From Paraescarpia echinospica (lineage: Eukaryota; Annelida; Polychaeta; Sabellida; Siboglinidae): 64,000 nucleotides of DNA. A program made the position numbers and the translations under genes. A model generated the notes under the pieces. The model did no database searches, was not told where the DNA came from, and worked only from the letters and a program-made list of their open reading frames with translations. Shown piece by piece: positions 1 through 11,115 of the stretch (positions are counted from its first letter, which is position 1; each line of letters starts with the position of its first letter). The stretch is from NCBI GenBank assembly GCA_020002185.1, contig CM034535.1, positions 64,970,757-65,034,756 on the forward strand, given 5' to 3'.

Positions 1-230
1 CCTATCAGAGGGGTGACAATTCCCAACCTGAGCACCTCTATACAGAATAACACATCATATATACTCTACAATTACAACTGTTTGTGCAGTGGTCCTATCA
101 GAGGGGTGACAATTCCCACCCCAAGCACCTCTATACAGTATAACAGGTACAACATAATTATGTACTGTACAATTACAACTGTTTGTGCTGTGGTCATATC
201 AGAGGGGTGACGATGCCCCAGCCAGAGCGG
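1..230 (+). repeat. Three-copy tandem duplication of a splice acceptor and exon start
   Basis: A unit beginning CCTATCAGAGGGGTGACAAT occurs at 1 and 94, and a diverged copy (CATATCAGAGGGGTGACGAT) at 195. Periods are 93 and 101 bp. The third copy runs into the functional FERRY3 exon. Copies one and two each retain a CAG acceptor and would read GVTIPNLSTSIQ and GVTIPTPSTSIQ, while the real exon reads [11 protein letters not shown]. The array may extend left of the window. Confidence 0.85.
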
Positions 231-324
231 CTCCAGACTGCGATGTCGCTCTACTCCAACAACTTGTGTGCGATGGTCCTGCTCGTAGACAACAGACTCA
301 ACTCGTATACCGGGATCAAGAGAG
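203..324 (+). CDS. FERRY3: FERRY3 exon A (first in window)
   Basis: Acceptor CATATCAG at 195-202 and donor GTCAGT at 325. It encodes [20 protein letters not shown] and then a hydrophobic stretch including [17 protein letters not shown]. It ends with one base of a GAG codon completed by the next exon. Confidence 0.8.
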
Positions 325-3300
325 GTCAGTAGTTCATTGTGTGGACACTTTTAAAGCGTGTCTTAAGACACATTATTTTTAACTTGCTTTCAATGTCTAG
401 TTTTATGTGACACTCGCTCCCCATCGTCATATCATAAATATTGATATATATTAGTGTATTATTTTACTTGCCTGCTAGTATACTAGTATATTATCCTAAT
501 CATATTATATATATATATATACATATATATATATGTATGATTATATCACAATATCAAATTGTTTTAGTTGTATGTAATGTGTATTGAATTATAACTGAAT
601 AATGACATTTTATTTTATTACTCACATTTTAGTACCTCTATTAATCCTTACGTAAGTATTAGTATTTTAGAAACATATTGTTAACACCATTGAACAGAGT
701 TGTACTTTGGAAACGAATGTCTAAATAAAGTTATTATTATCGTGGTCATTTACAATGGACGCTCGCTATATAAAAAAGTATCGTATTTTTTTACATATGG
801 CCGGGTGGTGGTTTGGTCATCACCATGTATCGAGAGGAAAAATAAATCACTACAATAGCGCCACCTACTGAGTATTGGCGGCCAGTAATGGAAGCCACTT
901 TGGATCACCCAAAATCTTAAACCCACACGACTTATGAGTTCACAAGGAGTAGGGGGACCGTTTCGCTAACATTCTTATGAGTTCACAAGGAGTAGGGAGA
1001 CCGTTTCGCTAACATTCTTATGAGTTCACAAGGAGTAGGTGGAACGTTTCGCTAACATTCTTATGAGTTCACAAGGAGTAGGGGGACCGTTTCGCTAACA
1101 TTCTTATGAGTTCACAAGGAGTAGGGGGACCGTTTCACTAACATTCTTATGAGTTCACAAGGAGTAGGGGGACCGTTTCACTAACATTCTTATGAGTTCA
1201 CAAGGAGTAGGTGGACTGTTTCGCTAACATTCTTATGAGTTCACAAGGAGTAGGTGGACCGTTTCACTAACATTCTTATGAGTTCACAAGGAGTAGGGGG
1301 ACCGTTTCGCTAACATTCTTATGAATTCACAAGGAGTAGGGGGACCGTTTCGCTAACATTCTTATGAGTTCACAAGGAGTAGGGGGACCGTTTCACTAAC
1401 ATTCTTATGAGTTCACAAGGAGTAGGGGGACCGTTTCGCTAACATTCTTATGAGTTCACAAGGAGTAGGGGGACCGTTTTGCTAACATTCTTATGAGTTC
1501 ACAAGGAGTAGGGGGACCGTTTCGCTAACATTCTTATGAGTTCACGAGGAGTAGGGGGACCGTTTTGCTAACATTCTTATGAGTTCACAAGGAGTAGGTG
1601 GACCATTTCACTAACATTCTTATGAGTTCACAAGGAGTAGGGGGACCGTTTCACTAACATTCTTATGAGTTCACAAGGAGTAGGGGGACCGTTTCACTAA
1701 CATTCTTATGAGTTCACAAGGAGTAGGTGGACTGTGGGTAGTGGTTTGAACCGTTACGAAAAACTAGGTATTTTTGGAATTTGCAGACTTGTGAGACCGG
1801 CCCTGAGGATTATTCACTTAAAAGGAGCTGCTTTGAGATACCGATTCTGGTGTGTAATGTGTTCTGTTCCAATTGATTTAAGGAACATAGTTATATTGGA
1901 GCAGTGATCAAGTACCTACCTGTTCCTTAAAGCGAGAGCTGACTGTAGTTATCACTGTAATGGCTGTAGTGTATGTATTCGAACACATAAAGATACTTCA
2001 GTTATCAGCTATCCAAAAGCATGCAATCCACAACAATTATTATCATGTCTGATTACACAGAGAACAAGATGTATTTATTGAGGTGCCTGAAAATTTTAAG
2101 TACTCAAAAATAATTTTTTTGAAATATCCGAGAACATATGGTGTCCAAATATGTACAGTCATTAAGGTAGTTAGGGGTAATTTCAAAAATATTGATGTAA
2201 TTTACCTTTCGATCCCTCTTCACTCCTCATAATTCCATCCATTGAGGTCATCCCTTTATTTTGAAGGCACTGAGGCATTTTTCATTACAAATTTGCTTCA
2301 AATGAAAAATCATTATTAATTTAAGGTACTTCACTAAGGTATTACTTTCACCATATATTACCATTGTAACGTGTTGTGTTACTGTCATGATATTAACACT
2401 GTAACTCGCTGTAACGTGTTGTGTTACTGGCAGAGTTTGCGAAGGTGTGTGAGCAGTCGACAGACTTCCATTTCGCGTCTCTTGAGCAACAGTTTGAGCG
2501 AATCGAAACCGACGTCTTAACGGCGCAGGAATGGCGAGCACAACAGAAGCTCTCTGAAGAAGGAGATAGGATCAGTGTACGCAGTGGAGGAAGCACTTCT
2601 AGCGAGGTAACAACTGGATACTAACACAGTCCATGTACAAACCTTCTCATAAAGTCAAGTAGACTCTTCATAAGCAGCCTTGTTGTTTTTAATGGCATGA
2701 TCCCTTCCACAAGTTATCATCTTACTATTACTGTTATTATTATTATAATATATCATCCATTTGTAAACAGATATTAATAATCATATTTTTGTCAAAAATA
2801 TTATTTTTATGAAGCCCAACTCCTTAACTGCACACACAAAAAATTTGTAATCAAATAAAATTTGAAATATACGTATTCAATTGAGCTATTTTAAGTATTG
2901 TTTATGTGTGTGTGTGTATGTATGTATGTGTGTGTGTGAATGTATGTATGTATGTCGGTATGTTAACATTTTCCTCTTGGACGGTATGCATCTCAGGCAT
3001 TCGATCAATAATCTATGAACACTCAGGAAAAAAGTTTTTAATTTGCCATTGGTTAAGGATTCTTGCCGGTTGTACGGTTCGTGCCATACATTATACGGAT
3101 GTAAATCAATTGCTCATAACATTACACATATTTTCTACGATTGTTCCGAGGACCATTCATCAGCTGTGGATGTTTTACCTAACTTGCATTAACGCAAAAA
3201 ACCATTCCAGTTTACATCATAACAAACATCTTTTATGAATACTCCAAAAACCAGAGGATGGGTATGTTTGCTAGCTGCCCCTATATCTCGCCATCATTTC

Positions 3301-6300
3301 TGCCCACCAAAGAAAGATGAGAGAAACATCCGCCTGAGCAGTGGAGACTTCTACGTGACTCATCACTCGAACCTCGCTGAAGTCCACGTTGTCTTTCACC
3401 TGGTGATGGACGAGAGCGTTCGCACGGTGACGGCGGACATCTCGTCCCGCCATGCCGTGCTGCTCGGCTACAGGAATGTGTTGAAGGCATGCTTCCGCTA
3501 CGACATCCACACCATCACGCTGCCACTACTGCTGGTCCATGAGATGTCAGAAGTAGGTCACGGAGTCTGGACACTTGTCACAGGATACTTGCACAGGACA
3601 CTTGCACAGGACACTTATAGTTTACCTACAGGACATTCACTCATTGAATACTTGCTCATAAGTCATTTCAGGACCCTTGTTCATATTGTATTGGCACACA
3701 AGGAATTTATTCACAGGACTTATTGAATTGATGCCTCAGTTGTTCATAGAGCAATTTTACTCCGAGGACATGTGATCATTGAATATTTACTCACAATGAG
3801 TAGGGGAACCGTTTCACTAACATTCTTATGAGTTCACAAGGAGTAGGGGGACCGTTTCACTAACATTCTTATGAGTTCACAAGGAGTAGGGGGACCGTTT
3901 CACTAACATTCTTATGAGTTCACAAGGAGTAGGGGGACCGTTTCTCTAACATTCTTATGAGTTCACGAGGAGTAGGTGGACCATTTCGCTAACATTCTTA
4001 TGAGTTCACAAGGAGTAGGGGGACCGTTTCGCTAACATTCTTATGAGTTCACAAGGAGTAGGGAGACCGTTTCGCTAACATTCTTATGACTTCACAAGGA
4101 GTAGGTGGACCGTTTCGCTAACATTCTTATGAGTTCACAAGGAGTAGGGGGACTGTTTCGCTAACATTCTTATGAGTTCACAAGGAGTAGGGGGACCGTT
4201 TCACTAACATTCTTATGAGTTCACAAGGAGTAGGGGGACCGTTTCACTAACATTCTTATGAATTCACAAGGAGTAGGGGGACCGTTTTGCTAACATTCTT
4301 ATGAGTTCACAAGGAGTAGGGGGACCGTTTCACTAACATTCTTATGAGTTCACAAGGAGTACGGGGACAGTTTTGCTAACATTCTTATGAGTTCACAAGG
4401 AGTAGGGGGACCGTTTCACTAACATTCTTATGAGTTCACAAGGAGTAGGGGGACCGTTTCACTAACATTCTTATGAGTTCACAAGGAGTAGGGGGACCGT
4501 TTCACTAACATTCTTAACATTCTTATGAGTTCACAAGGAGTAGGGGGACCGTTTCGCTAACATTCTTATGAGTTCAGTAGGGGGACCGTTTCGCTAACAT
4601 TCTTATGAGTTCACAAGGAGTAGGGGGACCGTTTCACTAACATTCTTATGAGTTCACAAGGAGTAGGGAGACCGTTTCGCTAACATTCTTATGAGTTCAC
4701 AAGGAGTAGGGGGACCGTTTCGCTAACATTCTTATGAGTTCACAAGGAGTAGGGGGACCGTTTCACTAACATTCTTATGAGTTCACAAGGAGTAGGGGGA
4801 CCGTTTCACTAACATTCTTATGAATTCACAAGGAGTAGGGGGACCGTTTTGCTAACATTCTTATGAGTTCACAAGGAGTAGGGGGACCGTTTCACTAACA
4901 TTCTTATGAGTTCACAAGGAGTAGGGGGACCGTTTCACTAACATTCTTATGAGTTCACAAGGAGTAGGGGGACCGTTTCGCTAACATTCTTATGAGTTCA
5001 CAAGGAGTAGGGGGACCGTTTCACTAACATTCTTATGAGTTCACAAGGAGTAGGGGGACCGTTTCACTAACATTCTTATGAATTCACAAGGAGTAGGGGG
5101 ACCGTTTCACTAACATTCTTATGAGTTCACAAGGAGTAGGGGGACCGTTTCACTAACATTCTTATGAGTTCACAAGGAGTAGGGGGACCGTTTCACTAAC
5201 ATTCTTATGAGTTCACAAGGAGTAGGGGGACCGTTTCGCTAACATTCTTATGAGTTCACAAGGAGTAGGTGGACCGTTTCGCTAACATTCTTATGAGTTC
5301 ACAAGGAGTAGGGGGACCGTTTCACTAACATTCTTATGAGTTCACAAGGAGTAGGGGGACCGTTTCACTAACATTCTTATGAGTTCACAAGGAGTAGGGG
5401 ACCGTTTCGCTAACATTCTTATGAGTTCACAAGGAGTAGGTGGACCGTTTCGCTAACATTCTTATGAGTTCACAAGGAGTAGGGGGACCGTTTCACTAAC
5501 ATTCTTATGAGTTCACAAGGAGTAGGGGGACCGTTTCGCTAACATTCTTATGAATTCACAAGGAGTAGGGGGACCGTTTCGCTAACATTCTTATGAGTTC
5601 ACAAGGAGTAGGGGGACCGTTTCACTAACATTCTTATGAGTTCACAAGGAGTAGGGGACCATTTCGCTAACATTCTTATGAGTTCAAGGAGTAGGGGGAC
5701 CGTTTCACTAACATTCTTATGAGTTCACAAGGAGTAGGGGGACCGTTTCACTAACATTCTTATGAGTTCACAAGGAGTAGGGGGACCGTTTCACTAACAT
5801 TCTTATGAATTCACAAGGAGTAGGGGGACCGTTTCGCTAACATTCTTATGAGTTCACAAGGAGTAGGGGGACCGTTTCACTAACATTCTTATGAGTTCAC
5901 AAGGAGTACGGGGACAGTTTCGCTAACATTCTTATGAGTTCTCAAGGAGTAGGGGGACCGTTTCGCTAACATTCTTATGAATTCACAAGGAGTAGGGGGA
6001 CCGTTTCACTAACATTCTTATGAATTCACAAGGAGTAGGGGGACCGTTTCACTAACATTCTTATGAATTCACAAGGAGTAGGGGGACCGTTTTGCCAACA
6101 TTCTTATGAGTAGGGGGACCGTCACAAGGAGTACGGGGACCGTTTCGCTAACATTCTTATGAGTTCACAAGGAGTAGGGGGACCGTTTTGCTAACATTCT
6201 TATGAGTTCACGAGGAGTAGGTGGACCGTTTCGCTAACATTCTTATGAGTTCACGAGGAGTAGGGGGACCGTTTCACTAACATTCTTATGAGTTCACAAG

Positions 6301-8221
6301 GAGTAGGGGGACCGTTTCACTAACATTCTTATGAGTTCACAAGGAGTAGGGGGACCGTTTCGCTAACATTCTTATGAGTTCACAAGGAGTAGGGGGACCA
6401 TTTCACTAACATTCTTATGAATTCACAAGGAGTAGGGGGACCGTTTCACTAACATTCTTATGAGTTCACAAGGAGTAGGTGGACTGTTTCACTAACATTC
6501 TTATGAGTTCACAAGGAGTAGGGGGACCGTTTCGCTAACATTCTTATGATCTTATAAGCCCAATTTTGCTCTTTACAACTTGTATACTGAAAACTGTGAA
6601 AACCAGGATGCGCCACTGGGACAGTCACACCAGGGTGTCACTGAAATAGTGTCCTCGGCGATACGACGGCGGCTTCTTGCATTTTGAAACACCTTAAATT
6701 TACAACGGATTCTGTTTAATGATGGATTTCCTTATGAGCCCATGACATGTGATACTGGTGTTGTCTCTGTTACCAGGAGATGACGATACCTTGGTGTTTG
6801 AAGAGGGCTGAGCTGGTGTTTAAGTGTGTGAAGGGCTTCATCATGGAGCTGGGCACATGGGCGGGACAGCAATCTCGCACCATACAGTTCATTGTCCCAA
6901 GTGTAAGTGGAAAACACACATGCCACACATGTGTGACCGGCAACAGCGAAATGGGTATTGGACTTGCAAAATTACAAAATTTAGTTTTTTATCTTTTTTG
7001 ATTCCACAAACGATGAGCTTTAAAATGATACCTCAGTTGTTGAAATATAGTCAGTAGTTTTATGATTTATTGGTAAAAATATTTTTTGTAAAGGCGACAT
7101 TTTGAGAAACGAGGTAATTTTTAGCCATATCTGTGGGTTCGTAAATGCAGGTATTTTATTTTTGGTTTACATTATTTGTCCAGAAAAATAGACTGGACAT
7201 TGAAAGATAAATTATATAGTCTGCATTTCTGCCAAAATTGATGGGGCAGCTATTTTTGGCTTGTGTGTAGATTAGGCCTGTGCCACTTATTACCCAGTTC
7301 ACTGTGGCAGGTCACGTACAGATACATCTGTCAATTCTGCTGCAGTCCAATTATCTAGATTGTGGCCACCATAATCTGTGACATAGCAATATCACTCGAT
7401 CTTGCATTAGAGACATAGTTCGACTATTTCAATACATTGTCTACTATCGTACTGGTCATGTGACACGCACTGACTGTGTGATAAACATTTGCCAGAAAAC
7501 CAAGCCAAGATAGGTTGCAGCAGTTTATGACTATAGTGTGTTTGCACGAGAGGGATTGTAGTTGATCTGTAGTTGTAAGTAGAAACTAAGTATCTCGCTC
7601 AAAACAATTTTTCTGATCATTTGCTGATCATCAACAAAATGCAGATGTTTTTAATGTAGTTATTTAATGACATGGTATATGACAATACTCGACCAGAACA
7701 GGAGTGTTAAAGGCCAGTTAACCCAAGAAAGATGTAATATGGATTTATAAAAATATACTTTCAACCTAGAAACTGTGGCATGGCATGCTGCAAAAATAAC
7801 TTTTAGGTAGCGTAATGATCAGTTGATTATGATGCAGACTTGTCACAAATTTAATCAGTAAATTTATATACCAGGGTATGTGCTGGCTTAGTGCACTGCA
7901 AATTGCCATACTGGCTTGTCACTTGATTAATTTAATAATATAGTATAGCAGCAGACTACTGTAATAAACATTACAATTGTCAAGTATAGTATTATTAATT
8001 TACACTTGCTTTGATAACGAAAACTTAGTGAACTGGAGCAGTTTCATTGAATGAAGCCGGCAGGTAGCTCGATATCTGTAAACCAATGAAAATGGTATAT
8101 TCCCTTTAAAAACACAACTTTTTATTTTCAGGGTTTATCTGAGGAGACATTTGCTGCCATCAACAACATGCTGCCGAGTATATTCCGAATGTCAAATCCA
8201 GTCATAGGCACGTCTTCGTAG
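203..8221 (+). CDS. FERRY3: FERRY3 (C12orf4) homologue, C-terminal five exons, partial
   Basis: Homologue of human C12orf4, subunit 3 of the FERRY complex, which acts as a Rab5 effector on early endosomes and helps carry mRNAs (family knowledge). The five exons are 203-324, 2434-2606, 3313-3552, 6777-6902 and 8132-8221. They join with consistent phases into about 250 C-terminal residues of a family protein of roughly 550; the 5' part lies left of the window. The strongest family signature is [19 protein letters not shown] in the fourth exon, followed by the conserved ending around [11 protein letters not shown] before TAG. No enzymatic motif is visible. Two introns carry arrays of the same 43-bp satellite, and the first exon's acceptor region is tandemly duplicated. 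The gene converges on the PDI gene. Assignment rests on remembered family sequence, not on an alignment. Confidence 0.88.
504..540. repeat. AT dinucleotide microsatellite
   Basis: Alternating TA tract with two interruptions, inside a FERRY3 intron. Confidence 0.9.
931..1734. repeat. 43-bp satellite, array 1 (about 19 units)
   Basis: Head-to-tail units of 43 bp starting CTTATGAGTTCACAAGGAGT and ending GCTAACATT. Units differ mostly at single sites, such as TTTCGCTAAC versus TTTCACTAAC and GGGGGACC versus GGTGGACC. The array lies wholly inside an intron. The same unit forms array 2 in the intron after the next two exons. Confidence 0.97.
1865..1955. mobile_element. Possible pogo/Tigger-like MITE remnant
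   Basis: The segment ending TAAAGCGAGAGCTGACTGTA resembles one ending TTAGAGTGAGAGTTGACTGTA near 62380-62400. Reversed, both ends read TACAGTCA followed by a CTC-rich stretch, as in pogo/Tigger-type terminal repeats. No partner terminal repeat was found, so the call is weak. Confidence 0.3.
2434..2606 (+). CDS. FERRY3: FERRY3 exon B
   Basis: Acceptor GTTACTGGCAG and donor GTAACA at 2607. The split GAG codon joins exon A. It encodes [20 protein letters not shown] and a polar Ser/Gly-rich end ([11 protein letters not shown]). It leaves in phase 0. Confidence 0.88.
2607..3312. other. FERRY3 intron between exons B and C
   Basis: Phase-0 intron of about 0.7 kb. A TG/TATG microsatellite occupies about 2903-2955. 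No other structure was recognised. Confidence 0.7.
2903..2955. repeat. TG/TATG compound microsatellite
   Basis: Runs of GTGTGT alternate with TATG units inside a FERRY3 intron. The open frame crossing it is an artefact of the repeat. Confidence 0.9.
3313..3552 (+). CDS. FERRY3: FERRY3 exon C
   Basis: Eighty codons, entered and left in phase 0, donor GTAGGT at 3553. It begins near [20 protein letters not shown] and ends [10 protein letters not shown]+C is clearly higher than in the flanking introns. The acceptor at 3312 (CCACCAAAG) was chosen because it keeps phase 0; other nearby AG sites are possible. Confidence 0.85.
3791..6549. repeat. 43-bp satellite, array 2 (about 64 units)
   Basis: Same unit and orientation as 931-1734, filling most of the phase-0 intron between exons C and D. 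Occasional indels break the period, for example near 4510, 4575 and 6095-6125. The A/G variant sites seen in array 1 recur here, with some neighbouring units alike, as expected from local amplification. Non-array intron sequence at 3553-3790 contains short repeats around CAGGACACTTG. Confidence 0.97.
6777..6902 (+). CDS. FERRY3: FERRY3 exon D
   Basis: Forty-two codons between acceptor TCTCTGTTACCAG and donor GTAAGT. It reads [20 protein letters not shown], then a segment ending RTIQFIVPS. This is the best-conserved block of the protein and the main basis of the family call. Confidence 0.92.
6903..8131. other. FERRY3 last intron
   Basis: About 1.2 kb of AT-rich sequence ending TTTTTATTTTCAG. 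I see no exon, array or recognisable mobile element. Confidence 0.6.
8132..8221 (+). CDS. FERRY3: FERRY3 last coding exon
   Basis: Encodes [20 protein letters not shown], then SNPVIGTSS and a TAG stop. The position of the LP-IFR motif just before the C-terminus matches the family ending. Confidence 0.9.
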   Translation, partial: GLSEETFAAINNMLPSIFRMSNPVIGTSS

Positions 8222-8281
8222 TTACCCGAGAAACATTTAACAGTTGTCATTAACGCATGTAAGTCATTTTCATATAAGTGG

Positions 8282-8287
8282 AATAAA
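8282..8287 (+). promoter_or_regulatory. FERRY3 polyadenylation signal
   Basis: AATAAA, 61 bases after the stop codon, giving a short 3' UTR. Confidence 0.6.
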
Positions 8288-8824
8288 CTTTTGATGTGTA
8301 TCTTCCTGTGTTTTCATATACGAATGTGACTTGAATACAAAGATTGAAAAGTAGTATCTAGGCAAGTTTCATAGGGAATACGGATAGCTGTCTACATGTG
8401 ACATGTGAATCAGCATCAAGTTTCACGAAAGTCAAATGAGATTAAGAAGTGTTGTCAACACAGTTCTGGGACCAGGGCATTCAAATGTAGGTATAAGTCT
8501 CCCCGTGTGTTTGAGAAAGATCCACATTGGGACAATTAGCGATTATGTGACAGCCGGTCTTGTATCCTAGAAACGACCCTTGTCAGGGTATACACATCAG
8601 TTGCAAGAAGGCACGTCAGCGTCTACTGCAATCAAACGACGATAACAGCCCACTATTTTTTCAGCTGCACGTCTTGGTCCGACCACCTGAATAACTTCTA
8701 TATTACTGTCAGGTTTTAGAGGTGGTTCAACCAATGCATAGCATTTGGTTGTGTATAGCCAAAATGGTGGATCACCTTGACGACCGGACACCAAATATGG
8801 GCAATGACATGACTTCTTTCTTCT

Positions 8825-9290
8825 TCTTCCCCTTGCGGGGTGGGGTCCACGTCACTTGGTAGATTCTTCTACTTTTCTTATCAGTTCTTTCCAGCTCTCT
8901 CTCTCTCGTCCGCAATGGCCATCAATTCAAGGCTGGTCATACCAGGTCTCGTTTTATGCTATCGATCCATCTCGGCGTTGGTCTTCTTCACCTTCGTCTG
9001 CCATCCTCTTCTACTTTCCATGCTCTTTTCACAAGTCTGTCTTCACCCATTCTATGTACATGTCCCCTAATCTCATTCTGTTACCGGCTACTTTCCTCTT
9101 TAGGTGTTTTTTATTCCAATCTCCTCTCTCAATTCCTTCATCTTCCTTCTATCCTACATATTCTTCTGACCCAATTGTTTTCTGCTACCTGTAGTCTCTG
9201 TCAGTGGCAGTGTTCCCAACCCATATATACAGGCTGGTACAATGCAGGCTTCCAGCACTTCCTTTCAGTTGTTTCTTCAGTTTTCTGACC
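8825..9290 (-). mobile_element. RTE-type LINE fragment, RT C-terminal region
   Basis: Read on the minus strand, the segment gives broken pieces typical of the C-terminal tail of RTE-type endonuclease-reverse transcriptases: a short LHCTSLYIWVGNTATDR piece, a KEDEGIERGDWNKKH-like piece and Arg/Lys-rich stretches, separated by stops and frameshifts. It lies between the converging FERRY3 and PDI 3' ends. The plus-strand reading frames over it are CT-rich shadows. Confidence 0.6.
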
Positions 9291-9384
9291 CACAATGCCA
9301 TATGACTAATGGTCCTAATACAGCATACTGCTGTCAGACCAAGGAAAGACCAACTTTGTGGACAGTACAACTTTTCAATTAAGA

Positions 9385-9641
9385 GATTTGGGGTTTGAAT
9401 TATCTTGCTGCCAATTCAAAGCTTGAGCAATTTTGCTCATTCCACATTGATTCAGTTCACTTCCACTTGGCTGTATGAGTACCTGGCTATAGACACTGGT
9501 AGATATTACATGCAAATGAATAGTTGTAATTGCAGCTTGGCTGAATGCTTCCTAGATAAGTCATTGTTCATAATCAACAGGTATTAGGGAGTGAAGTGTT
9601 GTCTTTAAGACTGGATACTGCCCTATATAAGAACTTATCTT
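9385..9641 (+). mobile_element. SINE copy 1 (degenerate)
   Basis: Shares with the copies near 31.5, 35.4 and 61.4 kb the series AGTACCTGGCTATAGACA, GCTGAATGCTTCC, GACTGGATACTG and the end TATATAAGAACTTA. The tRNA-like head is eroded. Confidence 0.8.
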
Positions 9642-10316
9642 GCCTTCTTTTGACTAAGTGAAGGGTACTCAAACTCAGGGTCTTTTCAGTGAGGTCCTTG
9701 GCACAAGTTTTAGCAAATTGACATCATTATGATGGACTTAGGAGTCTTGGCCAGACATCTGAGCAACTGTGTACACTGGGCAAGCAGACCTTCAGAGACA
9801 ATAACGACAATGGCAATGGAACCTACACACATTGTAATTGATCTAATGCGGTTCCCGCAATGTCCACTGGATTGGCCACAATGGAACAGCAACGAATTAG
9901 ACTAGAAACTGTACCGCATAGCATGTAATATAAACTGGTTATGTTGGGAGTTTATATAACTGCTACCATTTCAGTGATGAACCATCATGATTCTTGTAAA
10001 TCACACATATCAGATTAATACCGGGGGTACAATTAAATTAGTTAATTAATACTATCTTGGGCAACTGAGGGAAGATTTGAACAGGAATACAAAGTATAAC
10101 AAGGGTTTTTAAAATAACAATAAAAATAGTCATGTCTCGCTTATCCACACATCGGTTCCCAAGGATATTGGCTGGATTATCAAAGTATACAGACTTGAAA
10201 CAGAATATCAGGACTATTCTCATAAAATGAGGCAACTATATTTTTATAGTTACTATAAAAGTATGATCTGTTCAGCTTTCGACAAACAATCAACACGATA
10301 TTGTTTCTTTACAAAT

Positions 10317-10322
10317 TTTATT
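10317..10322 (-). promoter_or_regulatory. PDI polyadenylation signal
   Basis: AATAAA on the minus strand, about 690 bases after the PDI stop. The implied 3' UTR contains two imperfect copies of a GTCAGATATC-containing segment at about 10830-10862 and 10866-10900. Confidence 0.5.
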
Positions 10323-11010
10323 CTTTTGTGACAATTTGTTATAATTCTGTTTGTTCATCTTTTTATCGGTCCTTGACAATAAGGAATACCATTCACAATA
10401 ACAGGCATTAATGAACAGTCAACCCCCCTCCCAACAAACTGAAATACTAAGAGACGATCAGACTCAAATGTCCAGATAAAATAAGTAAAATGTAACTCGT
10501 ACCAAGAATAATATACATTCATACAGAATATATATATATCCAACAACTGTGCTTGCCCCCAGTACTTATAGCTAAATCTAACCATTCGATCAGTTGGCAC
10601 CGGTAAATTAAGCCGCCATTGCACCATTTATAGCACAGCCTAGCACATACAAACACTATTATCATTCATCCTATTTAACACACCACTTCTGCTCCTTACA
10701 AAAACACAACACTTAATTATAACATAGCTACCAGGCAAGCTCCACTGTTACTGTGCAGCTTTTGGATGTTGGGTCGCAACTTGCATCGAGATCTGGCTTG
10801 CAGGTGAAGTATCATATCTATTAGGTGATGACTGGAGTCAGATATCCAGATATTACTGGCGGGGTCTAGTGTCAGATATCTAGACATCAACGGCGGGGGA
10901 GAGGCGTCATTAGAGACAGGGACTATGGTTTTGTGAGAAGAATGTTTGCATCAGTTGTCAGCAATAAATACTGGCCCCGAATCAATGTAGCACCATAATC
11001 TATTAAATTC

Positions 11011-11115
11011 TTATAACTCCTCCTTTGGTTTCTTCTCCTCCTCCTCCTCTTTTGGCTCCTCCTCCTTTGGCTCCTCCTCCTCCTCCTCCCCTTCCTCCTC
11101 TTCTCCCTCCTCCTT
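11011..11115 (-). CDS. P4HB: PDI exon 11: acidic tail and KEEL
   Basis: Thirty-four residues plus TAA. About two-thirds are Glu, in EEE and PKEEE blocks, ending KPKEEL. KEEL is a variant of the KDEL ER-retrieval signal. The CTCCTC tract on the + strand is this coding sequence. Confidence 0.95.
   Translation of the reverse strand, partial: KEEGEEEEGEEEEEEPKEEEPKEEEEEKKPKEEL

Larger units (their letters stand above)
325..2433. other. FERRY3 intron between exons A and B
   Basis: About 2.1 kb with no coding exon, since the flanking phases match directly. It holds an AT microsatellite (about 504-540), an array of the 43-bp satellite (931-1734) and a short mobile-element-like remnant near 1865-1955. 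A motif resembling a CTCF core lies near 857-870 in reverse orientation (GCGCCACCTACTGA). Confidence 0.7.

Noticed and set aside
931..6549. CRISPR array
   Set aside because: Direct repeats are regular, but there are no unique spacers: the whole 43-bp unit repeats. The setting is intronic in an animal gene. The same reasoning excludes 52864-54457 and 56684-59492.
8840..9288. Overlapping Ser/Phe/Leu-rich plus-strand frames
   Set aside because: Antisense of an RTE-type RT fragment; CT-rich shadow frames.
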